A stretch of 64,000 bases of DNA, taken from assembly GCF_001638985.1 (NCBI RefSeq), contig NW_017265136.1:186001-250000 (forward strand). The letters run 5' to 3'. The DNA comes from Phycomyces blakesleeanus NRRL 1555(-) (Eukaryota > Mucoromycota > Mucoromycetes > Mucorales > Phycomycetaceae). Position numbers and translations under genes: made by a program. Below, one piece after another: positions 10,812 through 22,222 of this stretch; within the stretch, counting starts at the first letter, position 1, and every line of letters starts with the position of its first letter. The notes beneath the pieces were generated by a model that searched no databases, was not told the DNA's origin, and saw only the letters and a list, made by a program, of their open reading frames with translations.

Positions 10812-11606
10812 ATGACCGATCGTTCCGAATATAACATTAGCAATCACGCCCAAGTTCATCAACAAAGGCAACAAAGGCAACAACGACAACAACGAAGACA
10901 ACAACGACAACGACATCAAGAACAGCAACAGCAGCAAGAGCAACAGCAGAATGAAGAAGAAACCATACCTCAAGAGATTAGAAGAGCCAGGAGAGCTAGA
11001 TATAGCAAACTAAACCTAAATCTCTTGAGTGACGGTACTTGTATATATCTATTTCGTTTCACTTTGGGTGAAATTGAGAGAATAACAACAGCACTCGGAT
11101 TGGATCATGTGTACCGTTTTTCAAGTATACAAGTCCGTAAGAACCTTGGCTTTGCAATGTTACTCAATCGGTACAGCTTTCCAAGACGCTTAGGTGACAT
11201 GTCTATACTTTTTGGAATGAGTGAAAGCAATGTATCTGTAGTTTGCCGAGGATTTGAGAGCATTGTTATGAACCAGATTAAATGGGGACTTCAATTCAAT
11301 ATTAAGCAATTTCGCCCGGAAAACTTGGAAAGGTTTGCAAGTGCAATCTACGACAAAGGCGCAGCACTGCCAAACATTGTTGGTTTCATTGATGGTACTA
11401 TGCAAGCAATATCAAGACCAAGCCAAGGTAATGAAGTTCAAAAAGCTTTTTACAATGATTGGAAGCACATGCATGCTTTGAAGTACCAGTCTATTGTTAC
11501 TCCTGATGGGATCACAAGCAGCTTGCTTGGACCATATGTTGGCTCTAGACACGATCAGTACATATATACCATGTCCAAAACAGAAGCAAGAGTGGAAAAA
11601 TATTAG
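10812..11606 (+). pseudogene. PIF/Harbinger-type (DDE_Tnp_4) transposase, C-terminally truncated
   Basis: An open frame of 264 codons. Residues 16-48 are almost only Gln and Arg, an unusual low-complexity leader. From about residue 58 it follows Harbinger transposases: RRLGDMSILFGMSESNVS is the helix-turn-helix-like part, GFIDGT carries the first catalytic Asp (residue 194), RPSQGNEVQKAFYNDWKHMHALKYQ follows, and SLLGPYVGSRHDQ carries the second Asp (residue 248). The frame stops 16 residues later, before the third acidic residue (in the DPAY-type block), and the following 150 bp only yields broken frames. It therefore lacks a complete catalytic site. No Myb/SANT partner gene is nearby. A host-recruited DNA-binding protein is possible but unlikely given the abrupt end. 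Confidence 0.75.
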
Positions 11607-14600
11607 AATTCTGAAAAAACTGGGCTTTATATAGCTTAATGATTATGCTTGCAAAATATCATCGATATTTCTTATTCAAACAAGAAAAATCAAGATATTC
11701 GACTTACTAAAAACAGATGTTTCAGATGGTTTTGCATAAATTAATTCAAAAATGGAAAAAAAGGGGGCTTGCATCAGATGAAAGGATACGCCTCAAATTT
11801 AAACAGCTCTCTATTATACATATATTCATTGTATATAAAATAAAGACTTTAATTAAATTATTTAATCCTAATACCAATAGTACATAATTTATAAGTATAT
11901 ACATCTTATTTGTATTCTTCTCCTGCAGACACGTTACATACATTTACTGCTCCTATTAAACTAACCAAAACCCTTGTCACTATCAATTGCTTTTATTCTT
12001 TCCATTACATCAGTTTTTTTTTATCTTTTAAAAGAAAGATCGCAACTGTATGGTATGACAAACTAAAACTAGTAGCAGAATATTCTGTCAATGTGAGAAT
12101 TATTTTCTTCTTTCTTTTAACTGGACTATATAAGATATAAGTGTAGTATGGGTTCCTGGAAACCTTTGTATTAGTAGGATACCATATCGAATCTCATTCT
12201 ACTGGTATAGATATTACTAAAACTGTCACCACTTTTAACGGAAGGCGATTTGATACTCATTGCGAATTTAGTGTTTATCTTGTGCTGTATATTGATAGCT
12301 ACAAGCTCAGATACCAAAAAGAATAACTCGAAATACAATTTAGAATTGAATCCATGGAAACAAAGAATCTTCTTTGTATCTTTTTGCCCTGTTTTCTATT
12401 CTTCTTTTCTTCCTTCTCTCCTTTCTTTTATTCATTCTTTTATTCTTTTATTCTATTTTTTGTGGGTCAGTTTAAAAGTAACCTGGGGTTGTATGACCTT
12501 TATTTCGATTGAAAATAAACAGGAGTTTAGAATTATCTACAAACAAATGACTTTTAATTTATATAAAAAAAACACGTCTTCGCTAAAAAGTGAGCTTTAT
12601 AGCGCCTTTGAATTTAGTTACCTATATTTGTAAATATTAACAAAACAAGAATAGAATAAAAGAACAAAGAATAAAAAAGAATTTTCAAGAAGTTAAAACG
12701 CCTTGTATTTGAAGTATTGAATTCTGTTTGGTATTTATATTATCTTTTCTTTCTTACAGTTTTAAAAAAAAACGTGCTTAAATCCTATTCAAGAATTTCT
12801 TGTCCCAAGAAAGCCACTTTTTTTTTGCAGTGGAGAGATGGGTAAATAAAAGAATACTAATAGCCAATAAACACTTTTTCTCTGTTTCTATACCTTATAC
12901 TTCAAATTCAAATAGCACATCAATGCTGATTTTCGCCATTCGTTATCTTTTGGTCTATTAACTAACCAAGGAACCGAGCAACCGACGCGGTAATATCTAT
13001 GCATATTTTTACATGTAGTTTATTTTTAAAAATATATATAAAACATTTTCAAATCGCATTTCAAGGTTTGTCTGTTTCTCGTACGATACACAGCCCCCAT
13101 GTACAAACATTACCCTATGATAATCTTAAAAAAATATAGCTATACTTTTTCCTCCCCTTTCCCCCTTTATCTGTCTTGTTTTCCTACACCATACCTGTAT
13201 AATTGATATAAAGTTTTACAAGCTTTAAACAATCTTTATTTGTGTATATATCTGGCTTAAAATAATATTATGAAAAATTACGCATTACTAACAAAAATTA
13301 TCTTGCTTATTCCCTTAAACTAAATACAGTAAAAAACAACAACAACAACAACAGCAAAAATATTTTCAAGGCTTTGCAAAGATTCCAGAACAAAAACCTG
13401 AAAAGATAATCATGGACTTTATACTAAAGCTGGGTTGGTTTCATCTTGTGTTCTTGATACAATTGTTTTTGGATAAAGTATTAGTGTGAGGTTGGTTACC
13501 GTTACTACTATATTATATATTATTATTATTATAACTCTCATGACATATATGATATATCCCTATATGTATACATATTGTATACATCGGATACTCTTGAGGA
13601 ACCTTGTATCAAGCATCATACCCAGGCCTGTGTTTACTCTTTTCGGCTCAACACACATATTTCACAAATCTAAGCAAGAGAAAGCAGAAGCGGTAACAAA
13701 AAGCATGGAACTTATTCAAAATAAAAAAATGACAGCACTCTTTATTCTCTATAGAATCATTATTTGGTGTTTTACGAGACTAACAACTGTTTCTTATTCG
13801 ATACTAACATTTGTAGAGTGGTCAGTATAACGCCACAAACCCAGATTTGTATATTAGTTTAAACTTTATAAAAAGAAAAAGAAGACGAGGAAGAAAACTT
13901 AGATAGTACCCTACATGTCAACTTTTCTTTTCTTTTTTTAAACCAGATCTATGTTCTCACTGCTATGGTAATAAAGGGGGTGCGTGTTTTTATTTGCTTT
14001 ATTGATTTCACACAAGATTTAAGATTCCAAAATTGAATCTAAATAGACAAATAGAAAATAAATATTATGCTATATTGTGTATTTGTATTTGTGATAATGG
14101 TTTACACCTTGTATATATATATAGGTATATATTATATTGATATGAGTGTGAATTTGTGATTATTATTAAAATTTACAAATCAAAACTAGCAAACCACCCC
14201 GAGGGTTTTATTACAAGGAGTATGGTGATATAATTGTAGTACATATATATATATATCTTAGAAGAAGTATTTGTGAACAAAGAGGAGCCTTTAAATATTA
14301 CTTCTGATGTCGCTGCTAGCACTTAAACACTATTGGCTACCCATAAAAATTTTCCTATAATATTTCTGTTTGAAACGCAGTGGGGACAGACCCACATCTT
14401 GTGTACAAGTAAGGAAGTAAAAATCTATTTTTATTTACTTGCTTTAGGCACTTGATTTTGAATAGCCCGTTATCTTTTCTTCAAGTATATATATATGTCT
14501 TTGTGTTGTTATAAAATACTATCTACCAAGATGCAATACAGCACAACGCGAACATAAGTTATTACTCGTCAGTAAAAAAAACGTGAGTTACCAGTAGTCG

Positions 14601-16705
14601 TAGTATTAAGAATAGCCCAATATTTTTACACTATCGGCAAGGTTAAAGCGGCGTGTTTCTTCATCTCTCTTACACGAACTTATTTTTATTACCAAAATAA
14701 GTAAATTTAAAATTATAAAGGTGGTGTATAAACTGCTAGAAATTTCTTTCAGGTCGTAGTAATACTAACAGCATTACTGTCCGTATACAAGAAATTGACT
14801 TGATAAAAACACAAGGATACTTGTATTAATTTGGATATTTCTTGAAAATATTTTCAAATCTTATTGACGCAAAATAAAAATAGCGCAATAGCTGATTATA
14901 CAGCATATCTAATAAAAGGGTATTTGTAGATTAGATGTTGTAATGTAAAATTCTACCAAACACAAGTAGATTGAGAGATAAAAAGAAGTATTCAACTATG
15001 AAAAGAATAAAAACTATATACTCGTGTTAAGACCCAATTCTATTCTATTTATTTATTTATTTTTAAAAAAAAAACTTTAAATCCGAGTCATAAAAGGGTA
15101 CTTATAGTTTTTATATATAGATGAAGATAAAGTATATAAAGACACGGCTAATAGTTAACGTGAGAGAAGTTGGTGTCTAATTTGAGTTAACATACATTTT
15201 ACATATCTTCTTCTGAGCATTAAGCAGGTTCTCCGCTTACAGTATTTCTTATCCGTGTGTACTTTTAGACTTGAAATATTATATTTTATACTTCAGACGA
15301 TAGTAGTTTAATTATCTTACTTAATAATAGTCAACTTTAAGCCTTTTGAGTTAAACGAATAACTTTCAAGAAGGTAATATATATATTAAGAGTGTTGTTT
15401 GTTTAAGAAAGAAAATTATAGCTGTTTATATAGTAATTTGATTCTCTGTTTTAAAGAACTTTTTTTTTGTTAATGGCTGGGTATTACTTAGGGAATTTTC
15501 AGTATATAAGTACCTGTCATGTGTTACATTTACGAAAAGTGACCCTGACAGGTTCATTAGCAATGTTATAATCTAGTCATAACTGTGGAGTTTGTAGTTT
15601 ACCCAATTGTAATATGTATAGCAAACATTTGACTACAGTTTTTAAAGCTGTTGATTGCACCATTTTGGGTAGAATATTGTGTGCCATCTATGACTATATA
15701 TATTAGCTCATTTTTTTAGTCAATATGTATACTTATTTGGCTTAGGCAAGAAATTAAAAGAACCATAAATCTCCAAAAGCAATTCCCTCTTCTGCACAGA
15801 AGCAGCTTTTAATCACGTTACCTTTTATCCGACTATGTTTTTGAGACTATTTTATCTAGTACGCTATTTTTTCAATTATCCTTACCATTGAATTATCTAT
15901 GGTTATTTTTTATTTTAGTACTGCATATATAAGATATGTCCCCACTGTTCCATTCCTCCATGATTCAATTGACACGCTAGTTTTTCCGTTTTAACCACAT
16001 TTCAATGTAATGTATCTTTGTAATTGATTTATGTATAGTAATAGACATGAAAAGTTTGATGAAGACAGTTATAGGCTCCAAAAACTTATTATTTTGCTTC
16101 TACAACCGTTTAGCTTAATATCTCTACTTGTCAGTCTATAATAGTTTACAAAAGGCAATAAACTTATCACACAGACACTTGGTTTCCAAACTTTTAGTAT
16201 TTGGCAAATTGGGTAATATTCTCAATAATACAATACAGTATATATATATATATATAGCTATATTATGACTGTTTTTATTATGCTTTTGCTTAATGAATAT
16301 CCCTTAAGCACAAATAACTTTCAAGATGTTGAATAATCGATTACATCTGTAAATACATAGTATATGTATGTTAATGCGAGATACATATTGTAGCCAATCA
16401 ACAATTTTGCTTAATTTTTAAAAAGCAAGCTAAACACGAATTTCTGGTTTGGTAAGGACATATCTGGATTTTTTATTTTGATTAATTAAACTTGGTGGAC
16501 ATGAATTATATGTAAAATTAAGAGAATTGTATATTTAGTCTAACACACCAGTGAAGAGGCCGAGAAACCCACCAGAAAACATTGTACAGCTATATAGGCC
16601 GGAGTACTTGCTTTCATATCTATATTTTACTTAAATTTGTTACCACTACGTGAGAAAAACAGATGTAAAAATGGATTTATAGAGGTTTCCCAGATGGTAT
16701 TAGGA
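11607..16705. other. Long AT-rich gene-free region
   Basis: About 5.1 kb with no supportable gene. Open frames at 12250-12633 and 13486-13830 are dominated by Ile, Leu, Phe, Tyr and Lys, as expected of AT-rich DNA, and match nothing I know. TA microsatellites occur near 14115, 14240, 14490 and 16240. The region probably contains highly decayed transposon sequence, but I found no clear pair of end repeats before the pogo-like MITE at 16708. Confidence 0.6.
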
Positions 16706-16707
16706 TA

Positions 16708-17015
16708 CAGTGGTCCCTTGATAATTTCAAGGCCAAGGCAGGGACTAATTGCCTTGAAGTTAACTTGCGGATTATATATCTTCCGATGAAAGTAGAGGGA
16801 GTGTCACAGCATATTTTGTTAGAAGTACTCTTATATACAATAAAAAAGAAGTTGTCAGCTAAGTATCAGCGTAACTTGATTGATTAATATTCTTTCTCGT
16901 TGAGGATTCAGGGCCAAAAATTATTGTGAAAGTGAAATTAAAAAGAGTCGTGAAAATTTAGCCCTGTTTTTAGAAGGGAAACTGCCAGACCCTCGAAATT
17001 ATCGAGAGACCACTG
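16708..17015. mobile_element. pogo/Tigger-type MITE of the Tc1/mariner superfamily
   Basis: The left end is CAGTGGTCCCTTGATAATTT and continues CAAGG. The right end, on the other strand, is CAGTGGTCTCTCGATAATTT and continues CGAGGG. These make inverted repeats of about 33 bp with few mismatches. A TA dinucleotide flanks each side (16706-16707 and 17016-17017), the target duplication of this superfamily. The CAGTGG.CC(T)CGATAATT form is typical of pogo-like ends. At 308 bp it has no coding capacity. Confidence 0.8.
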
Positions 17016-17589
17016 TACAATTTATGCCAAATCTCTTTTTTATCACCATTAAATATAATGAGTGGTTATATATTTTCAATCTCAAAAATTTCAAGTTGAA
17101 CTCATATAGCAAATATTTTTTTCTTATTGAAAGAAATCGCTTTAATTATTTTATAGCTATTACATACTATTGGTCGCGCTAACTTGCATTCTGACTTAAT
17201 TGGCGACCACCCTTAGTAACATAGCTTAATCACAGATATTATTTGGTGAAAATCGATTATAATTTAGTTCGCTAATTATTAGGGCCCGACACTTTCCTCT
17301 CGGGCACGACGTTTCTCTGGAGTACTACGTTTATTTAATCTCCAACTCTTACCATTTACTAGTCTCATAAAAAGTGACTTGTGGTCCAGCACCCCGTAAT
17401 TTTATCTTGTCCCTAACCATCCAAAGTAGTTTTTGTAAGTAAAATCAATTTATTAAAAGATAGATAACTTAAATATAACAATAAATTCTATTGTACACTA
17501 AATAGAGAAGTGCTTTTTTCATTAATTAAGTAAAAAAAAGAGTAGTACTCTTATTTCTATATGCAATATATATAAATTGTATAATTTGT

Positions 17590-17624
17590 AAACGTCGTGT
17601 TCGAGAGGTAAAAGGTCATGTCCC
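17590..17624 (-). repeat. Internal third copy of the Mutator-like end sequence
   Basis: AAACGTCGTG...GAGGTAAAAGG...TCCC reads, on the other strand, as a diverged version of the element's GGGCCC...ACGACGTTT end. It faces the left end at 17282, so 17282-17624 alone also looks like a 343-bp miniature element. It may be a nested deletion derivative or an internal relic. Confidence 0.55.
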
Positions 17625-18409
17625 AAAAGTGGCGATATAATAAATGTGTAAGAAAACTATTGATGTAATATTTTGCTCATTGATAGTAAAAGCTTTTATA
17701 AATATAAATATCAGGATTTGTGAGTAATCGATTTGTGCTTTAATTTGAGACAGAAATCATATATTTAGATAAGATATGAATTCAATGAAAGTTTTATAAA
17801 AAACAAATGAGAAAAAGTGATTCTACAAGCAAATAAAGTATTTTCTTTTATTGAAAAATGTAGGTTTTTGGGATTTTATGTCAGTTTTCTCGTGATCAAG
17901 CCTTTTCAATTCAACAAAAACTCTTAGCACACATACATATACGTATTTAACATTTGGATCCAAAGCTATAAAGAGCTAACATTTGAATTGATCAAATAAA
18001 AAGGTACAAATGCATAACATAACACATCTGGAGATAGCTTGGTTCGACTTGTGTAATGGTATCCAGCAGTTATGATTTTTAACTTGCTGGATATATGTGT
18101 AACTTGTAGGGTAAAGTACTTCCCACGAATTATTTAACTCACGAGCGATAGATAGATTATGTTGACGCAAAGTAACAGATTGATAAGATTTATAAAGGTG
18201 AAAAAGAATATTGTCTAGCTAATAAAATATAATGAAAAGAATAATGTAAATAAAAGAAAAGTAAAAAAAGAAACTTAGCGTAAGACCAATTGGCTCATAT
18301 TGCTCAGAAAGGATAAATATTATGGAATTTAAGCAATAATGCTTATTAAATTGTTTGAACTTATTCCAGTGGCTGTCAAAGTCATCAGGAATTTTGTTCC
18401 TGGAACAGC

Positions 18410-21191
18410 CTAAAAATAATGGTTCTGGAATGGTTGGCCATTTCCTCGAGATATTATGGGAAAGGTAAACTGTTGCCCAGCGGTTACTGTTAACATTATT
18501 AAAAAATCAGAGATTTTTTTGTGCTTTGTTTTGTTGTTAAGGGGAGTGAATGGAAGGAAAGATGTAGAGGGGGCGTTGGGGTTCTCTGAGTAGACGCAGA
18601 TAAATTGTTTGTATGTGCCCGTAGCTATTTGAGCACAGTCGGGTGTGCTAAACAATACCGCCCGTCAGTGGTAGGGTTAAAACCACCCTTGACATTTTCT
18701 ACTATCTTATGAGATACAGGAAAGTTGGGCTAGTATTTAACCTTCTTGCCAATAGAGGTGCGATCATCATATTAATAATCGTACTGAGCAGCTTCAGATA
18801 TTTTAAAGCCATCTTTCTGGGGGTATCAACTAAAAGCATATAAATATAAGACAATATTTTCTCTCCATAGATTTAATTACATTGTAAAGTAAAAGCACAT
18901 CTTACCTGTCCAAGAGGCCTTTATTTTGTTGTTTTGGTTGATTTGTTTTTGGTGGCATCGACTAAAAATACATGGAGATAAAAGAGAAGATTCATTCTAA
19001 TAGATTCAACTACGCTTTAAAATAAAAATAGTTCTTACCTGAGGCAAGAGGATCTTGCTTGTTTTTGTTTTGCTTAGTACTTTTTGCTTATTACAGGCTT
19101 TCCTGCCCTTGTTATCGCTCTTAATCTGACCATTGCCTTAATGCCGGCCTAGAATTTCAAAATACATATTAGTTCTTTATTATGTTCTAATTTCTAGTTT
19201 TTTTAACATATATGGCTAGACAAAACAGTGATCTGTTTCCAATTTGTTCGACTAAAGTCCTTCGGAAGGTATCTTGGATGTGTACTACCCTTTCGTCTGC
19301 CAGAATACTTGTTTTTTTTTCTGGACCTTTAAAGTTGATAGAAGGGTGCCCAGTTTTGCCTTCGAATTCAGAAGTAAACTTATTGATCTTACTCAAGAGG
19401 TTAATCACTTGCTGGCTGCCCTCAAAAGAGCGAAATATTGCCTCAAGTTTGATGATTCCCTTTATTCACACCTTTGGTTTTTCATCAAGATAGATGTTTT
19501 CTTGGAAAGTATTATCCCTTGGTTTTACCACGCAAAGATCAATAGTCCACCTTTCGGGAATATCAGAAATACAGATCCCTTATATCAGGGAAATAATGAC
19601 GAGAAGGTAGACCATACTGAGGCTTGTTCATACATTCACAAACAATACTGCTTTCACTATTCAGTCAAATCTCTTGATCTATCACCAGTAATGCTCGCTT
19701 TGACAGCTTCGCAAACATCATTGCCAAAAACTTATTTCGTCCAACAAAAGGGTCAACCGTCATATATTCCCTGATCTCCACATTTCGGTTGTCTCTTTCA
19801 AGCCTCTCGATATACCTTGCAATAGTTTCATAGGCGAAATCCAAAGAAGCTATTACAAACCTCTTTCTAAGGCTTAGTGAGCACTTTCCGCCCTTTGCAA
19901 TGTTGTGCATTCAGAATATATTATCTTCTGAGTAAGATGACCCGCCCACTTATCTTGGCATGTAATTCACCTGTTATGAAAATATACTGAAACTGGTGCG
20001 TTCACATTACCATTGTCTACTTAGGAACCAGCGAAAACATCGCTGAGCTTATTCAGAGCCCAATAAAACTCCTTCTTAGTTTTGCTATCGATCATGTTGG
20101 ATATATATCATGTCAACTTTTTTTTTCTTCTGTACCAAACCGACTTTTCCTGACAAAGCCTTTTCCACCCTATTCAGCATGTGCCAGTAACAGAGCAGTT
20201 TACTGTTGTTCGCGAACACAATTTCAAGAGCGCTCATCAGTGCATCCCACTTGTATGTCTCAAAAACTGTGCTAGGAACCTTGTCCCCACCTTGAGATGA
20301 TGGAGGAACCAAAGATATGTGCCTTGCTGTTCATTATAGACCCAGGCAAAGGAAACTGGAAAAAATTTGAGGATTTATCCTCCGATCTTGTGGACACCTT
20401 CCACAAAAATCAGTGCCATAGACAAGCTTTTGGTAGAGTACGTAGCATTTACCACCATAACTCCTGAGAAGCGACGAGCTCTCTCCATAATATTTTTATT
20501 GGTAAAAAAAGACCTTCGACAGTCAATTATTCCCGTTTACATCATAATGTACCTAGTAGCCTTTTCCTTTCACCATCTTAACAAGTCTAGTAAATGCATT
20601 CTGGGAAACATGGGCAGAAACTCGAGAAAATACAGTCCTGATGTTGTTGATATCGCTATTATACAGCTTACGACTATCTTCTGTTTCATCTGGGACGGGA
20701 CTTTGGATCTCACGAGTTTTGGCATTTGTCTCTACAAGCTTAGAGATCTGATTGGCATATTCAGTAGCAACTCTCAACAATCTGCTTTTCAGAGTCAATT
20801 CCAAACATTTATCATCAAGAGAATGATTATGGAAGTTATCTACATAGCTATTAGCTTTCAAAGGAAGATATCTTTTGATTCCTTTCTTGAAAGATATCTT
20901 TATAATGTAAGGATATCCGGTTTTCGAACTAGGATGAATTTTTAGACGATCGCAGACTTCAAACTTATAAGTGTTTCTATAGTGACCCCCCTGGTGCACT
21001 TTAAGTAAGCTCGAGTTGGTTTATGATCTTTGGTTGCAAGAGTAAAGTTGTTAGCAAGTGCATACTCCTGCATTTTAGAAATTGACAGTCATTTTGACAT
21101 AGCCATTGGTTTGTGTAGTAGGAAGGTTTTGCTGAACGGGATAATTTTCATTTCCACCGATAAAAATTGATTCTTTATTGATAGTGCTCAT
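18410..21191 (-). pseudogene. Decayed Mutator-like (MULE) transposase, possibly with an OTU-like C-terminal part
   Basis: Minus-strand fragments in several frames make one broken transposase. It begins near 21191 (MSTINKESIFIGGNENYP). At 20553-20999 comes a FAR1/FLYWCH-like DNA-binding region, including GYPYIIKISFKKG and NFHNHSLDD. At 20085-20312 is MSALEIVFANNSKLLCYWHM, typical of the MULE catalytic core. At 19665-19910 and 19187-19408 are the downstream helical parts (WMHNIAKGGKCSL type). At 18410-18655 is QIATGTYKQFICVYSENPN, which resembles the OTU-like protease domain fused to some fungal MULE proteins; this last point is tentative. Frame changes and stops show that the gene is inactive. 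Confidence 0.7.
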
Positions 21192-21434
21192 GTTGAAGTG
21201 ATTTCTCTCGAGCGATTGTTAACATCGTTTTTATAAATGCTAATTTATAATGGTAGAAGTAACGCTCTAATTTCTTCAGGGCACAACTTTTTTTTTGCTT
21301 TACGATACTTTACTATCATAGAAGGCCGGACCATAGTCACTTTCCAGGAGTCTGGTACATGATGAAAAGCGGTGTTTATAATATTTCTCGTACTCTATAG
21401 AAACGTCGTGCCCAAGAGGAAAAGCGTTGGGCCC

Positions 21435-22222
21435 AAATAATAGTTGTTTAATCAACTCGGACACTTTTAAATCACTTTCAGATTACAGTCTCGTCTTAGG
21501 AGACAAATTCACTCACTCACTCACTTACTCACTCAATTATATGCATATACTAATTTCAATCAGAAATATCTTTGGAAATATACAATAATTACATGTATAT
21601 TTATGTCAAATTACTGTCCAAATAATCAATAGCAAAAAAAAGTGCAGTGAACCCATGTTATTGCCTATGTGTGTTATACGTGAGCGTGGTCTATCTTTTT
21701 AGTCTACATGCATTTTCATGCATTCAATACATTTTTTTTTCCAATTGAAAATTTTCTTGATTCTCAGCTCAACTTACACAAGCATAATAATTGCACATTT
21801 CACATTACACATTACACATTTCGCATTTCATACACGCGTATATTTATTATATATAATTGTATATAAGAAAATATTGTGTACATTGTCCCTGTGAGTATAT
21901 ATATATATATATAAAGTGAATAGATGTCTTTAAAGTATAATCCTCTTTTAATTTTCTCATATTTTTTTTTGCTTTTTTTGTATTACTTTTTTTTTGGTCG
22001 GTGCTTGGCCACGTCATTATCACCTCGTTCGCTTGTTCGCTCGCCTAGTTACTCACTCACTCACCCAATTTTAACTCGTTCACTCACTCGTTCATTCACT
22101 CACTCACTTACTCTAATCTCACTTTATTTATTTATATAAAATAAAATAAAAAACCCTTATTTCATTCAACCTCCGCCATCGTTTGAGACAAATACTCTTT
22201 CTTCTTCTTATTCTTCATCATC
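21435..22222. other. Intergenic region upstream of GET3
   Basis: AT-rich DNA with TCAC/CACT tetranucleotide repeats (21507-21535 and about 22049-22112) and a run of TA near 21896-21915. The second TCAC cluster lies within 180 bp of the GET3 start codon and is probably in its promoter or 5' leader. Confidence 0.6.

Larger units (their letters stand above)
17282..21434. mobile_element. Mutator-like element with ~45-bp terminal inverted repeats
   Basis: The left end starts GGGCCCGACACTTTCCTCTC and runs GGGCACGACGTTTCTCTGGAGTAC to 17325. The right end (21390-21434), read on the other strand, starts GGGCCCAACGCTTTTCCTCT and runs TGGGCACGACGTTTCTATAGAGTAC. The pair matches over about 45 bp with few differences. 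Long inverted repeats around a FAR1/MULE-like transposase fit the Mutator superfamily. The 9-bp flanks (17273-17281 and 21435-21443) are both AT-rich but do not match, so the target duplication is lost or the ends are chimeric. A third copy of the end sequence lies inverted at 17590-17624. Confidence 0.72.

Noticed and set aside
13486..13830. 114-codon open frame in the gene-free region
   Set aside because: Composition is Ile/Tyr/Thr-rich as expected of AT-rich DNA with TA and ATT repeats, with no motif or partner exon.
21507..22112. Regular TCAC repeats taken at first for a CRISPR-like array
   Set aside because: They are simple tetranucleotide microsatellites with no unique spacers, in a eukaryotic genome.
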